Positions 1 through 7,565 of a DNA stretch of 64,000 bases are shown in pieces. A program made the position numbers and the translations under genes. The first letter of the stretch is position 1; the number at the start of each line of letters is the position of its first letter. Source of the stretch: Roseovarius bejariae (lineage in GTDB: Bacteria > Pseudomonadota > Alphaproteobacteria > Rhodobacterales > Rhodobacteraceae); assembly GCF_009669325.1 (NCBI RefSeq), contig NZ_SZWE01000001.1:2423501-2487500 (forward strand), given 5' to 3'. The notes beneath the pieces are model-generated. The model searched no databases and was not told where the DNA came from. It saw nothing but the letters and a program-made list of their open reading frames with translations.

Positions 1-223
1 GAGCATAGCGGATTGCGCCATCTGGTTTGGCCGGTGGCAGGTGGTCGGTGCGGGTGAAGCGGGCGTTCTTGAAATGCTCGAAGCAATCACCGCGATCGGC
101 GGAGCCCGCGACATAGCGCGAATCAAGGGCCAACTCTGTGCCGAGGTGGTCGGTCAGGGCGCGGGCGGCGGCGTATTGGAACAACTGGTTGCCGGCGCCG
201 CCAAAGAGGCGGGAAATGATCAT
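1..223 (-). CDS. Alpha-1,2-fucosyltransferase-like (GT11), 3' end outside window
   Basis: Only the first 74 codons are inside the window. The reverse strand reads MIISRLFGGAGNQLFQYAAA and continues with ALTDHLGTELALDSRY, the N-terminal signature of the GT11 family (GGxGNQLFQYAxxxAL at about residues 8-22). Members transfer fucose from GDP-fucose to a glycan acceptor in the cytoplasm. A strong AGGAGG lies just before the ATG at 223, and the start overlaps the stop of the upstream GT25 gene (ATGA), so the two are probably translationally coupled. The HxRRxD donor motif expected further on lies beyond the window edge and cannot be checked. Confidence 0.85.
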   Translation of the reverse strand, partial: MIISRLFGGAGNQLFQYAAARALTDHLGTELALDSRYVAGSADRGDCFEHFKNARFTRTDHLPPAKPDGAIRYA

Positions 224-987
224 GCGGGGCCTCCTGAGATACCGCCGGTTGCGGGGGCGCGGCTGCGTTCCGAAAGGGTCACAACATTGCGGCGAAAACG
301 GGCGCGTTTCCACTCGCGCGAGAGGCGTTCGAGTAGGGACTTCCGGCTTTGTTGGATGGTGGAACCGTCCAATTGATCGGCGATTTCCGAGATGCCCGAG
401 GGATAGATCATCGCCGGGCGCAGGCCGGTGTGCCAATGGCTTTGTACGAAGGTATCCACGGGCCGGTCGAATGGCGCCGAGAGCGCCAGAAGATGGGCGG
501 CGGCGTCGCGGCTGACCAGTTGGGCGGTGGTGCGCAGGCCGCCCAGTTGCGGAACGATCAGGGTCTTGTCCCCGGCGGTGTCGATGGATGTGACGGGGCC
601 TTTGGGCGCGCGTGTCTGGAACTGGATGTAGCCCAGGTGTTCGACATGCCGTTCGGCCAATGCGAGGGCCTGTGCAAAGCCTTCGGGATCAAGGCCCGCG
701 TCGTCCTCGATGATCAGGGATGCCTTGGCCTTATGCTTTTGCATGTCGGCCCAAATCTGCCGGTGCGACAGGAAACAGCCCACCTCGCCGGTTTTCAGGG
801 GGAAGGGATAGGGCGGGTTGAAAAGCCCCGTCCCGACCGCGTTTTCCAAGTCTTCCGGCGGACATTTCGCGCCATCTACGGCGGCCCAGATCTCGCCGTC
901 CAGCCCGCAGTTTTTTAGCAACGCCTGCGCATTGGCACGGCGGGCCGTGGCCCGTTCAAGGTGCAGGACGTAGGCGCGTGTGGTCAT
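220..987 (-). CDS. Glycosyltransferase family 25 (LPS-type) protein
   Basis: Predicted 255-aa cytoplasmic glycosyltransferase. The start MTTRAYVLHLERATARR and the internal GEVGCFLSHRQIW...LIIEDDAGL are the two hallmarks of GT25 (LPS glycosyltransferase; the ED/DD cluster binds the metal and sugar nucleotide). The ATG at 987 was chosen over an upstream TTG because it restores the usual GT25 N-terminus and leaves a 7-bp gap to the aldehyde dehydrogenase stop; no strong ribosome site is seen. It overlaps the following fucosyltransferase gene by four bases. The donor sugar cannot be read from the sequence. Confidence 0.85.
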   Translation of the reverse strand: MTTRAYVLHLERATARRANAQALLKNCGLDGEIWAAVDGAKCPPEDLENAVGTGLFNPPYPFPLKTGEVGCFLSHRQIWADMQKHKAKASLIIEDDAGLDPEGFAQALALAERHVEHLGYIQFQTRAPKGPVTSIDTAGDKTLIVPQLGGLRTTAQLVSRDAAAHLLALSAPFDRPVDTFVQSHWHTGLRPAMIYPSGISEIADQLDGSTIQQSRKSLLERLSREWKRARFRRNVVTLSERSRAPATGGISGGPA

Positions 988-994
988 GGTCGTG

Positions 995-2437
995 TCAGGC
1001 GCCTTCGGTCCAGCCGGAGACGGCTTTGACTTCAAGGAAATCCTCGATGCCCCATTTGCCGCCTTCGCGCCCGATGCCGGATTGTTTCACACCACCGAAA
1101 GGCGAACCCATGCCGCGCGACTGGCCGTTCATCTCGACCATACCCGAGCGCAGAGCCATGGCACAACGATTGGCGCGTGCGGGATCTTGCGTCTGGACAT
1201 AGTTGGTCAGGCCATAGGGCGTGTCGTTGGCGATTTGCAGGCCCTCTTCTTCGGTCCCAAACGGGATGATCGACAGAACCGGGCCGAAGATTTCCTCGCG
1301 CGCGATGGTCATGTCGTTGTTCACGTCCGCGAACACCGTGGGTTTGACGTAAAACCCGCGGTTCAACCCATCGGGGCGCCCCGTGCCACCGGCGACAAGG
1401 CGGGCCCCTTCGTCGATGCCCTTCTGGATGAGGTCTTGGATCTTGTCGAACTGTACCTCGTTCACCACGGGGCCGATATGGCGGCCTTCGTCATGCGACG
1501 AGCCGACGGCAATTCCATTGGCGACTTTTGCCGCGGTTTCAACCGCTTGGTCATAAACCTCGCGCTGCACCAGCATTCGGGTGGGGGCGTTGCAGGATTG
1601 GCCGGAGTTGTTCATGCAGTGCAGGACACCGCGTTTCACGGCCTTTTCATCGGCATCCGCAAAGATCAGGTTGGCGCCTTTGCCACCTAACTCAAGGCTG
1701 ACGCGCTTGAGCGTGTCGGCGGCGGTTTTCGAGATGATCTTGCCCGCGCGGCTGGAACCGGTGAAAGAGATCATATCGACATCCGGGTGCGCGGTCAGTT
1801 GGCTGCCCACGCCCACTCCATCGCCGTTGACCATGTTGAACACGCCCTTGGGCAGACCCGCTGCATCGACGATCTCGGCAAAGATCACCGCCGACAGGGG
1901 CGATTCCTCGGACGGTTTGAGAACCATGGTGCAGCCCGCGACAAGGGCGGCACCGACCTTCAGGGTGATTTGGTTCATCGGCCAGTTCCAAGGGGTGATC
2001 ATACCGACCACGCCAATGGGATCGTGAATGATGCGGTCGTTGGGGGCGTGATCGCCCAGAGGTTCGTTGAATTCGAAATCCTTGGCGACGGTGATGAAAG
2101 ATTTCAGGTGGCCCAGTCCGGCGCCGACTTGTTGTTGACGCGCCATCTCGATGGGGGCGCCCATTTCAAGGCTGATGGCCTGCGCCATATCCTCGGCCCG
2201 CTCTTTGTAGGCGTCATAGACGCGTTGCAGGGCTGCGATTCGGTCTTCCTTCGAGGTGGCGGCCCATGCCGGGAAGGCGGCCTTGGCGGCGGCAACGGCC
2301 GCATCGGTATCGGCTTGGGACCCCAGTGAGATGACCGCACAGGCCTCTTCATTCGAGGGGTCGATCACATTGTGATCATTTGGCGCAGTTGGTTGTACCC
2401 AAGCACCGTTTATGTAGAATTCGCGTTTCTCGATCAT
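995..2437 (-). CDS. NAD(P)-dependent aldehyde dehydrogenase
   Basis: A 480-aa protein of the ALDH superfamily, which oxidises aldehydes to acids with NAD(P). Visible motifs are the oxyanion Asn in PWNWP (N151), the cofactor loop FTGSSRAG (about 225-232), catalytic Glu in LELGGKGA (E249) and the nucleophile in GQSC (C282). Length is standard. The ATG at 2437 has GGAGGT upstream; an upstream reading-frame extension would run into the divergent peroxiredoxin gene and is rejected. It is the first gene of an apparent minus-strand operon with two glycosyltransferases, an odd pairing. Substrate unknown. Confidence 0.93.
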   Translation of the reverse strand: MIEKREFYINGAWVQPTAPNDHNVIDPSNEEACAVISLGSQADTDAAVAAAKAAFPAWAATSKEDRIAALQRVYDAYKERAEDMAQAISLEMGAPIEMARQQQVGAGLGHLKSFITVAKDFEFNEPLGDHAPNDRIIHDPIGVVGMITPWNWPMNQITLKVGAALVAGCTMVLKPSEESPLSAVIFAEIVDAAGLPKGVFNMVNGDGVGVGSQLTAHPDVDMISFTGSSRAGKIISKTAADTLKRVSLELGGKGANLIFADADEKAVKRGVLHCMNNSGQSCNAPTRMLVQREVYDQAVETAAKVANGIAVGSSHDEGRHIGPVVNEVQFDKIQDLIQKGIDEGARLVAGGTGRPDGLNRGFYVKPTVFADVNNDMTIAREEIFGPVLSIIPFGTEEEGLQIANDTPYGLTNYVQTQDPARANRCAMALRSGMVEMNGQSRGMGSPFGGVKQSGIGREGGKWGIEDFLEVKAVSGWTEGA

Positions 2438-2519
2438 GGTGGACCTCCGTGAATTTGGCGGCACTGTGTCAGGGGAACCGCCGGCCTGCAAGGTTGGATA
2501 AAAGGACACTGGCTCAGGG

Positions 2520-2531
2520 ATTTGATCAAAT
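2520..2531. promoter_or_regulatory. 12-bp perfect palindrome between divergent genes
   Basis: ATTTGATCAAAT is a perfect palindrome 44 bp upstream of the peroxiredoxin ATG and 82 bp from the divergent aldehyde dehydrogenase start. It is a candidate operator in a 138-bp divergent promoter region. The binding factor is unknown, and a 12-bp palindrome can arise by chance. Confidence 0.25.
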
Positions 2532-2575
2532 TCTGAATACGGGCTGACTGCAAGCAAAAAAAAGGACATGCTGAC

Positions 2576-3229
2576 ATGGCACTGCGCATCAACGACGAAA
2601 TTCCGAACCTGACCGTTGAAACCGACCAAGGCACTTTGACCCTGCATGACTGGATCGGCGATAGCTGGGCCATCCTGTTCTCGCATCCCAAGGATTTCAC
2701 CCCCGTCTGCACCACGGAATTCGGGGCTGTCGCACAATTGGCCGACGAATGGGAAAAGCGCGGTTGCAAGGTCATGGGTATCTCGGTCGACGGGGTCGAA
2801 GAGCACAAGCAATGGAAAGGCGATATCGAGAAAACCTCGGGTGCGCCCGCTGGTTTCCCGATTATTGCCGACGAGGATCTGGCCGTGTCGAAAGCCTTGG
2901 ATATGCTACCGGCAGAGGCTTATTTGCCGGATGGCCGCACCCCCAACGATAGCGCGACCGTGCGCAGCGTTTTCATCATCGCGCCCAACAAGAAGGTGCA
3001 GTTGATGATGACCTATCCGATGTCGGTTGGCCGCAACTTTGCCGAGGTGCTGCGCGCGCTTGATGCGCTTCAGGCCACTTACGAGACCCCGATTGCCACG
3101 CCCGCCAACTGGGAGCATGGGCAGGATGTGATCGTGGCATTGTCGCTTAACGACGAGCAGGCGCGTGAGAAGTTTGGTGAGGTTGAGGTGGTTCTGCCCT
3201 ATCTGCGCACGACCAAGATGCCGGGCTGA
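2576..3229 (+). CDS. Peroxiredoxin, 1-Cys / Prx6 family
   Basis: A 217-aa thiol peroxidase that would reduce hydrogen peroxide and organic peroxides in the cytosol. The peroxidatic cysteine is C45 in the block DFTPVCTTEFG. The long C-terminal extension (TPANWEHGQDVIV, and later LPYLRTTKMPG) is typical of the Prx6 subgroup rather than AhpC. No other cysteine has the position of a classic 2-Cys resolving residue. AAAGGA lies about 10 bp before the ATG. It is transcribed alone, divergent from the aldehyde dehydrogenase, and ends at a clear intrinsic terminator. Confidence 0.95.
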   Translation: MALRINDEIPNLTVETDQGTLTLHDWIGDSWAILFSHPKDFTPVCTTEFGAVAQLADEWEKRGCKVMGISVDGVEEHKQWKGDIEKTSGAPAGFPIIADEDLAVSKALDMLPAEAYLPDGRTPNDSATVRSVFIIAPNKKVQLMMTYPMSVGRNFAEVLRALDALQATYETPIATPANWEHGQDVIVALSLNDEQAREKFGEVEVVLPYLRTTKMPG

Positions 3230-3255
3230 AAGCCGCGTTAAATCAATGGTTTCAA

Positions 3256-3285
3256 GGCCTCACCCATTCGGGTGGGGCCTTTTTG
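3256..3285 (+). terminator. Intrinsic terminator after peroxiredoxin
   Basis: GGCCTCACCC, loop ATTC, then GGGTGGGGCC followed by TTTTTG. The 10-bp stem has one G-T pair. It starts 26 bp after the peroxiredoxin stop. Confidence 0.9.
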
Positions 3286-3356
3286 TCTGGGGTCTTGGAT
3301 GGACAGGCGCCGGGTTTTTGCCTAAGCCCTTTGCGCAACGGTGAGGTAATGAGCAG

Positions 3357-4391
3357 ATGGCAAAACGCGAGTCCTTTCAGATCAACGGGTCAAGCATTGC
3401 GCCGGGGACCCGGCAGACGGTGGATGTGCCTGTCAGCACGCTTTCGGATCATACGCCGGTACACCTGTCGGTGCATGTGGTGCATGGTAAGAAGCCGGGG
3501 CCGGTTTTGTTCGTGTCGGCAGCGATTCATGGCGATGAGGTGATCGGGGTCGAGATCGTCCGGCGGCTTTTGAAGGCCGCGCCGCTGAAGAATATGGCGG
3601 GTACTTTGCTGGCTGTGCCGATCGTCAACGCCTTTGGTTTTCATAATCATTCCAGGTACTTGCCGGACCGACGCGATTTGAACCGGTGTTTCCCGGGGCT
3701 GAGCGAGGGCTCCATGGCGTCGCGGCTTGCCCACATCTTCATGCGCGAGGTGGTCAGCCGCGCAGATGTGGGGATCGATCTGCATTCGGCGGCCGTGCAG
3801 CGGACAAACCTGCCACAAATTCGCCTGACGGCGGGCAATGATCGTCTCATGGAGTTGGGCAAGGTCTTTGGTGCGCCGGTGATGATGCAATCGAACCTGC
3901 GGGAAGGCTCCTTGAGAATGGCCGCCGAGGAGGCGGGGGTCGATGTCCTGCTGTATGAAGGTGGCGAGGGGCAGAGGTTTGACGAACTGGCCGCGCGGGC
4001 CGGGGCATCGGGTATCCTGCGGGTCATGCATCATCTTGGAATGATTGCCAAAAAAGGTGTTCCGAAACGGCATGGAGAGCCGGTTCTTTGTGGCGATTCA
4101 ACCTGGTATCGCGCCCCGGCCGGCGGGCTGTTCCGGGGCTACCACGGAACAGGTGACAGGGTATCGCCCGGCACGGTTCTGGGCGCGATTTCAGACCCCT
4201 TCGGCGAGGTCGAAAGAGAGGTCATTTGCGACCACGAAGGCATCGTGATTGGCCGTACCAACATGCCCAATGTTTATGAGGGCGACGCATTGTTCCATGT
4301 GGCGCAAACGCCCAAGGCCGAGGAAGCCCTTGAAGGGATAAGCGCGCATCTTGACGCGGCTCCCTTGTTTGATGAAGATGAAATTATTTAA
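3357..4391 (+). CDS. Succinylglutamate desuccinylase/aspartoacylase (AstE/AspA) family zinc hydrolase
   Basis: A 344-aa M14-like metallo-hydrolase. Zinc ligands are visible as H58 and E61 in AAIHGDE and H143 in GIDLHS; the substrate-binding RRDLNRCFPG block is at 105-114. Family members deacylate N-acylated amino acids or similar amides. The AstE pathway genes (astCADB) are absent, so arginine succinyl-pathway function is unlikely. In many proteobacteria relatives sit beside RimK-type ligases, but none is visible here. The gene stands alone between a terminator and a convergent membrane-protein gene. Confidence 0.88.
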   Translation: MAKRESFQINGSSIAPGTRQTVDVPVSTLSDHTPVHLSVHVVHGKKPGPVLFVSAAIHGDEVIGVEIVRRLLKAAPLKNMAGTLLAVPIVNAFGFHNHSRYLPDRRDLNRCFPGLSEGSMASRLAHIFMREVVSRADVGIDLHSAAVQRTNLPQIRLTAGNDRLMELGKVFGAPVMMQSNLREGSLRMAAEEAGVDVLLYEGGEGQRFDELAARAGASGILRVMHHLGMIAKKGVPKRHGEPVLCGDSTWYRAPAGGLFRGYHGTGDRVSPGTVLGAISDPFGEVEREVICDHEGIVIGRTNMPNVYEGDALFHVAQTPKAEEALEGISAHLDAAPLFDEDEII

Positions 4392-4409
4392 TTAATTCAG
4401 TGATTTATG

Positions 4410-5090
4410 TCATTCGTCTACCAGTGGTTCGAAACGGTTCGAGTTGGTCGGCGCGATGAAGATGGACAAGGCGATCACGCTGAAGACGAACTCGTAAACC
4501 TCCCACTTGCGGGGCAGATCGACCAAGGCGATTAAAATGCTGGCCCCGAATGCAAGGGCTGCGTGGCGCAGGCCGGGAACGGGGATAGCGAGGGTATCGG
4601 CGAAGCTCTTGACCCAGTTGAACCTGTTATACATCAGCGGCAATGCCACGAGGTAAAGCAGGAGTACGGTGGTCAACACACTCCCGAAGAGGGTTTTTGC
4701 GAGCTGCTGTTCACCGACCACGAGGTTATGCAGGTTGGTTTCGTTCTGGTAGTTATTCTGGGCGAAGAATTCATTGCTTTCCCAGCCGAAGACGCGCTGT
4801 CCCCACGAGATTTCCTCGCCCGAGGCGAAGAAGAACAAAAAGGCGTAAAGTCCGACCAGAAGGGTTGCCACCCATGCCCCGTCGCGGGCCTGCGTGATGC
4901 TGCGTCGGGCCAGTACCAGACTGGAAACAAAAAGGAAAATCGCGGTCGACCATTCGATCGGGCCGTCCTCTTGTGCGAAACCGTCATGGAATTCCTGAAC
5001 AAAGCCTACGAGATAGTAGAGCAGCGTGAACAGAAGGCTGGCGAAGGCCAGACCGAATAGAAGCTGATCGGCGGCATTGAGGCGTTTCAT
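4410..5090 (-). CDS. Multi-pass membrane protein with GEEISWGQR motif, function unknown
   Basis: A 226-aa protein with about six hydrophobic segments (for example LLFGLAFASLLFTLLYYLVGF near the N-terminus and VLTTVLLLYLVALPLMY in the middle). A conserved-looking GEEISWGQRVFGW lies between two membrane segments, followed by NETNLHNL. I recognise this motif from uncharacterised integral membrane proteins and assign no function. The ATG at 5090 is preferred (AGGACT upstream); an upstream extension is proline- and arginine-rich low-quality sequence. It is convergent with the AstE-like gene and isolated. Confidence 0.7.
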   Translation of the reverse strand: MKRLNAADQLLFGLAFASLLFTLLYYLVGFVQEFHDGFAQEDGPIEWSTAIFLFVSSLVLARRSITQARDGAWVATLLVGLYAFLFFFASGEEISWGQRVFGWESNEFFAQNNYQNETNLHNLVVGEQQLAKTLFGSVLTTVLLLYLVALPLMYNRFNWVKSFADTLAIPVPGLRHAALAFGASILIALVDLPRKWEVYEFVFSVIALSIFIAPTNSNRFEPLVDE

Positions 5091-5262
5091 GGTGAGTCCT
5101 GTGGCAATGAGGCTGGAGGATGCGTTACCGCACGGGGGCGCAGCGGGCAAGGGGGCGCAACGGAGGCTCGGCGGTGGCTTGCGCATTAACGGATCGCGCA
5201 GGAGAGGCCGCGAATCGGGAGTAAGCCCTTGGGTTAACGGCGAAAACCCCATGCTGTAATGT

Positions 5263-5304
5263 GTCGGTATCACGTCGGTATCGCGTCGGTATGGGCGTCG
5301 GTAC
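5263..5304. repeat. Tandem 11-bp iteron-like repeats (GTCGGTAT)
   Basis: GTCGGTAT begins at 5263, 5274 and 5285, with a fourth degenerate copy at 5297, so the period is 11, 11 and 12 bp. The same array recurs at 51422-51451. It lies in the 460-bp non-coding stretch between the membrane-protein gene and rpsU. Function unknown. Confidence 0.75.
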
Positions 5305-5336
5305 GCCCGGGGTGTTAACAGGGCGCGCGGTGAGAG

Positions 5337-5366
5337 TTGTACGAAACGTACGTGAGTTTTGTACGG
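5337..5366. promoter_or_regulatory. GTACG palindrome motif, copy 1
   Basis: TTGTACGAAACGTACG is followed five bases later by TTTTGTACGG. GTACGAAACGTAC is a near-perfect palindrome. Copy 2 at 51600-51630 matches in base content and spacing (TTGTACG-N3-CGTACG-N4-TTTTGTACG). It looks like a protein-binding site or conserved element; the factor is unknown. Confidence 0.5.
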
Positions 5367-5424
5367 AGTGATGAGTTGGGAGGTGGTGCGCAGTAAATGC
5401 GCACTACGGGCGCTGGGACGGGGG

Positions 5425-5470
5425 CGAAATCTTGAAAAGATTTCGGTCCGATTTCTTTTGAAGAAATCGG
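5425..5470. repeat. Two adjacent stem-loops with related arms
   Basis: Hairpin A (5425-5445) has arms CGAAATCT and AGATTTCG. Hairpin B (5448-5470) has arms CCGATTTCT and AGAAATCGG. The arms of A and B are similar, so alternative pairings are possible. It lies downstream of the rpsU terminator. No coding capacity is evident. Confidence 0.6.
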
Positions 5471-5487
5471 GGCCTCAGAAATGACAA

Positions 5488-5512
5488 ACCCCCGAAGCGG
5501 CTGCCCGGGGGT
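5488..5512 (-). terminator. Intrinsic terminator of rpsU
   Basis: On the minus strand ACCCCCG pairs with CGGGGGT around an 11-base loop, followed by a T-rich tract (TTGTCATTT). It is placed about 40 bp beyond the rpsU stop. Confidence 0.8.
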
Positions 5513-5550
5513 CGTCTGACTTTATGTGTTCTAAGCTTTCGAGAGAGGTC

Positions 5551-5757
5551 TTAGAGCAGACCTTCGCGCTGGGCTTTCTTGCGTGCCAGTTTACGGGCAC
5601 GGCGGATCGCTTCGGCTTTCTCGCGCGCTTTTTTCTCGGAGGGTTTCTCGAAATGTTGCTTGAGCTTCATTTCACGAAACACGCCTTCGCGCTGCAGCTT
5701 TTTCTTCAGGGCGCGGAGCGCCTGATCGACATTGTTGTCGCGAACACTAACCTGCAT
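5551..5757 (-). CDS. rpsU: 30S ribosomal protein S21
   Basis: A 68-aa basic protein starting [20 protein letters not shown], an unmistakable bS21. It sits near the 3' end of 16S rRNA in the small subunit and helps initiation. The C-terminal half is the usual Lys/Arg-rich helix ([20 protein letters not shown]). It is monocistronic, with its own promoter and terminator on either side. A small palindrome directly before the ATG could mask the ribosome-binding site. Confidence 0.98.
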   Translation of the reverse strand: MQVSVRDNNVDQALRALKKKLQREGVFREMKLKQHFEKPSEKKAREKAEAIRRARKLARKKAQREGLL

Positions 5758-5770
5758 GTGGTGTCACCAC
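5758..5770 (-). promoter_or_regulatory. Palindrome between the rpsU ribosome site and ATG
   Basis: GTGGTGTCACCAC lies immediately before the rpsU ATG. On the mRNA it can form a 5-bp stem that includes part of the AAGGTGG ribosome site, so it could modulate translation. This is inference from position only. Confidence 0.4.
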
Positions 5771-5809
5771 CTTTCTAAGTTGATGTTGCATGGAATTGCA
5801 GGAAGTGGC

Positions 5810-5838
5810 CGTATAGCAAAGCGTTACTCTTTTGTCTA
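5810..5838 (-). promoter_or_regulatory. Predicted sigma-70 promoter of rpsU
   Basis: Minus-strand TAGACA (5838-5833), a 17-bp spacer and TATACG (5815-5810). It is about 53 bp upstream of the rpsU ATG. Confidence 0.5.
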
Positions 5839-5870
5839 GGGTGGCGCGTAACAGAAGTGGAGGCTTTGAT

Positions 5871-6557
5871 ATGTCCGACCGCGAGACGATAACCGCGCTG
5901 CTGGAGGCGGTGAAACTGCATGTGCCGTTTGATGGCTGGAGCGCCGCAGCATTTGAGGCGGCGGTGGCCGAATCCGGCGTGGCGCCGGGGGTGGCCGAGG
6001 CGGTTTGCCCGCGTGGGGCGGTCGATCTGGCGCTGGCCTATCACGCGGAAGGCGACGAGTTGATGCTGGAGCGGTTGACGGCCACGGACCTGAGCGAAAT
6101 GCGGTTTCGGGATCGGGTGGCATTTGCCGTGCGGGCGCGGTTGGAGGCGGTCGAGGATCGCGAGTTGGTGCAGCGTGGTGTGACCCTGTTTGCCTTGCCG
6201 CAATATGCCGGCGACGGTGCCAAGGCGATCTGGGGCACCTGTGACAAGATTTGGGTGGCGCTGGGCGATACCTCGGAGGATGTGAATTGGTATACCAAGC
6301 GGGCGACGCTCTCGGGGGTCTATTCCTCGACCGTTCTCTATTGGTTGGGGGATGACAGCCCCGGGTATCAGGCGACGTGGGACTTTCTGGACCGGCGGAT
6401 CGACGATGTGATGCAGTTCGAGAAGGTCAAGGCGCAGGTGCGGGACAACAAGGTTTTGAGCCAAGTGTTTGCCGGGCCGCTCAAGATATTGGACAAGGTC
6501 CGTGCGCCGCAGGCAAGCGGGCGGCACGACATGCCGGGCCAGTGGCGCGGCGAGTGA
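5871..6557 (+). CDS. COQ9 family ubiquinone biosynthesis protein
   Basis: A 228-aa COQ9-family protein. It begins with a TetR-like helical region and contains the typical WGTCDKIWVALGDTSEDVNWYTKRATLSGVYSSTVLYWL region (about 125-163), where family members bind lipid. COQ9 supports the hydroxylation and amino-group steps of ubiquinone synthesis at the membrane. The ATG at 5871 was chosen for the GTGGAGG eight bases upstream; an upstream in-frame start has none. The next gene, a quinone oxidoreductase, follows after 11 bp, which suits a quinone-related operon. Confidence 0.92.
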   Translation: MSDRETITALLEAVKLHVPFDGWSAAAFEAAVAESGVAPGVAEAVCPRGAVDLALAYHAEGDELMLERLTATDLSEMRFRDRVAFAVRARLEAVEDRELVQRGVTLFALPQYAGDGAKAIWGTCDKIWVALGDTSEDVNWYTKRATLSGVYSSTVLYWLGDDSPGYQATWDFLDRRIDDVMQFEKVKAQVRDNKVLSQVFAGPLKILDKVRAPQASGRHDMPGQWRGE

Positions 6558-6568
6558 GGGAGAGCGGA

Positions 6569-7552
6569 ATGAGCCAGACGATGAACGCCGTGGAGATCAG
6601 TCAGCCCGGCGGGCCAGAGGTGTTGAAGATGTGCACGCGGCCTGTGCCCGCGCCGCGCGTGGGCGAGGTGGTGATCAAGGTGGCATGGGCCGGGGTGAAC
6701 CGCCCCGATGCCTTGCAACGGGCAGGCATGTATGCGCCGCCCCCCACGGCAAGCGATTTGCCGGGGCTTGAGGCCTCGGGCGAGATTATCGCCCTTGGCG
6801 AAGGCGTGAGCGGTTGGGCCGTGGGCGACAAGGTTTGCGCGCTTCTACCCGGCGGCGGCTATGCCGAATACGTGGCCACGCCCGCCGCGCATTGCCTGCC
6901 GGTGCCGGAAGGTATGGCGATGCGCGAGGCGGCCTGCCTGCCCGAGACCTTTTGCACCGTATGGTCGAATGTGTTTCAGCGTGGTGGATTGAAAGCGGGC
7001 GAGCGTTTCTTGGTGCATGGCGGGTCGAGCGGGATTGGCACGACGGCGATTCAGCTGGCCTCGGTTCTGGGAGCGCGGGTGTTTGCCACGGCCGGGTCGG
7101 ATGAGAAATGCGCCAAGTGTTCCGAGTTGGGCGCCGAGCGGGCGATCAACTATCGTGATGAGGATTTCGTCGAGGTCCTGAAGGGCGAAGGCGGGGCCAA
7201 CCTTATCTTGGATATGGTGGGGGGATCGTATTTGCCCCGCAACCTGAAGGCCCTGGCCGAGGAAGGGCGGTTGGTGCAGATCGCCTTCCTGCAAGGCCCC
7301 AAGGTGGAGGTGAATTTCGCGCCGCTGATGATGAAGCGGCAGACGATCACCGGCAGCACCTTGCGCCCGCAGAGCGATCAGGCCAAGGCGGAGATTGCCG
7401 AGGATTTGCGCGCGCATGTCTGGCCCCTGTTGGAGGCCGGGCGCGTGGCGCCGGTGATGGATTCCGAGTTTCCGCTGGCCGAGGCGGCGGCGGCGCATGC
7501 CCATATGGAGGGCGGCGCGCATATCGGTAAGATCGTGATGAAGGTGAGCTGA
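6569..7552 (+). CDS. NAD(P)H quinone oxidoreductase, PIG3/zeta-crystallin type
   Basis: A 327-aa zinc-free medium-chain dehydrogenase/reductase. An N-terminal GroES-like domain (PGLEASGEIIALGEG near 65-80) is followed by a Rossmann domain with HGGSSGIGTTAIQLA at about 149-163. No zinc-binding cysteine pattern is present. Members of the TIGR02824/PIG3 group reduce quinones with NADPH. The ATG at 6569 follows GGAGAGCGG. It is probably co-transcribed with the COQ9 gene. Confidence 0.92.
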   Translation: MSQTMNAVEISQPGGPEVLKMCTRPVPAPRVGEVVIKVAWAGVNRPDALQRAGMYAPPPTASDLPGLEASGEIIALGEGVSGWAVGDKVCALLPGGGYAEYVATPAAHCLPVPEGMAMREAACLPETFCTVWSNVFQRGGLKAGERFLVHGGSSGIGTTAIQLASVLGARVFATAGSDEKCAKCSELGAERAINYRDEDFVEVLKGEGGANLILDMVGGSYLPRNLKALAEEGRLVQIAFLQGPKVEVNFAPLMMKRQTITGSTLRPQSDQAKAEIAEDLRAHVWPLLEAGRVAPVMDSEFPLAEAAAAHAHMEGGAHIGKIVMKVS

Positions 7553-7565
7553 GGCCTTGGGTGCT

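Noticed and set aside
2438..2812. N-terminal extension of the aldehyde dehydrogenase frame
   Set aside because: It runs antisense into the peroxiredoxin gene; the ATG at 2437 has a good ribosome site and gives the normal family N-terminus.
5263..5304. CRISPR-like array
   Set aside because: Units of 8-11 bp with 3-bp gaps and no spacers; no cas genes. Treated as iteron-like repeats.
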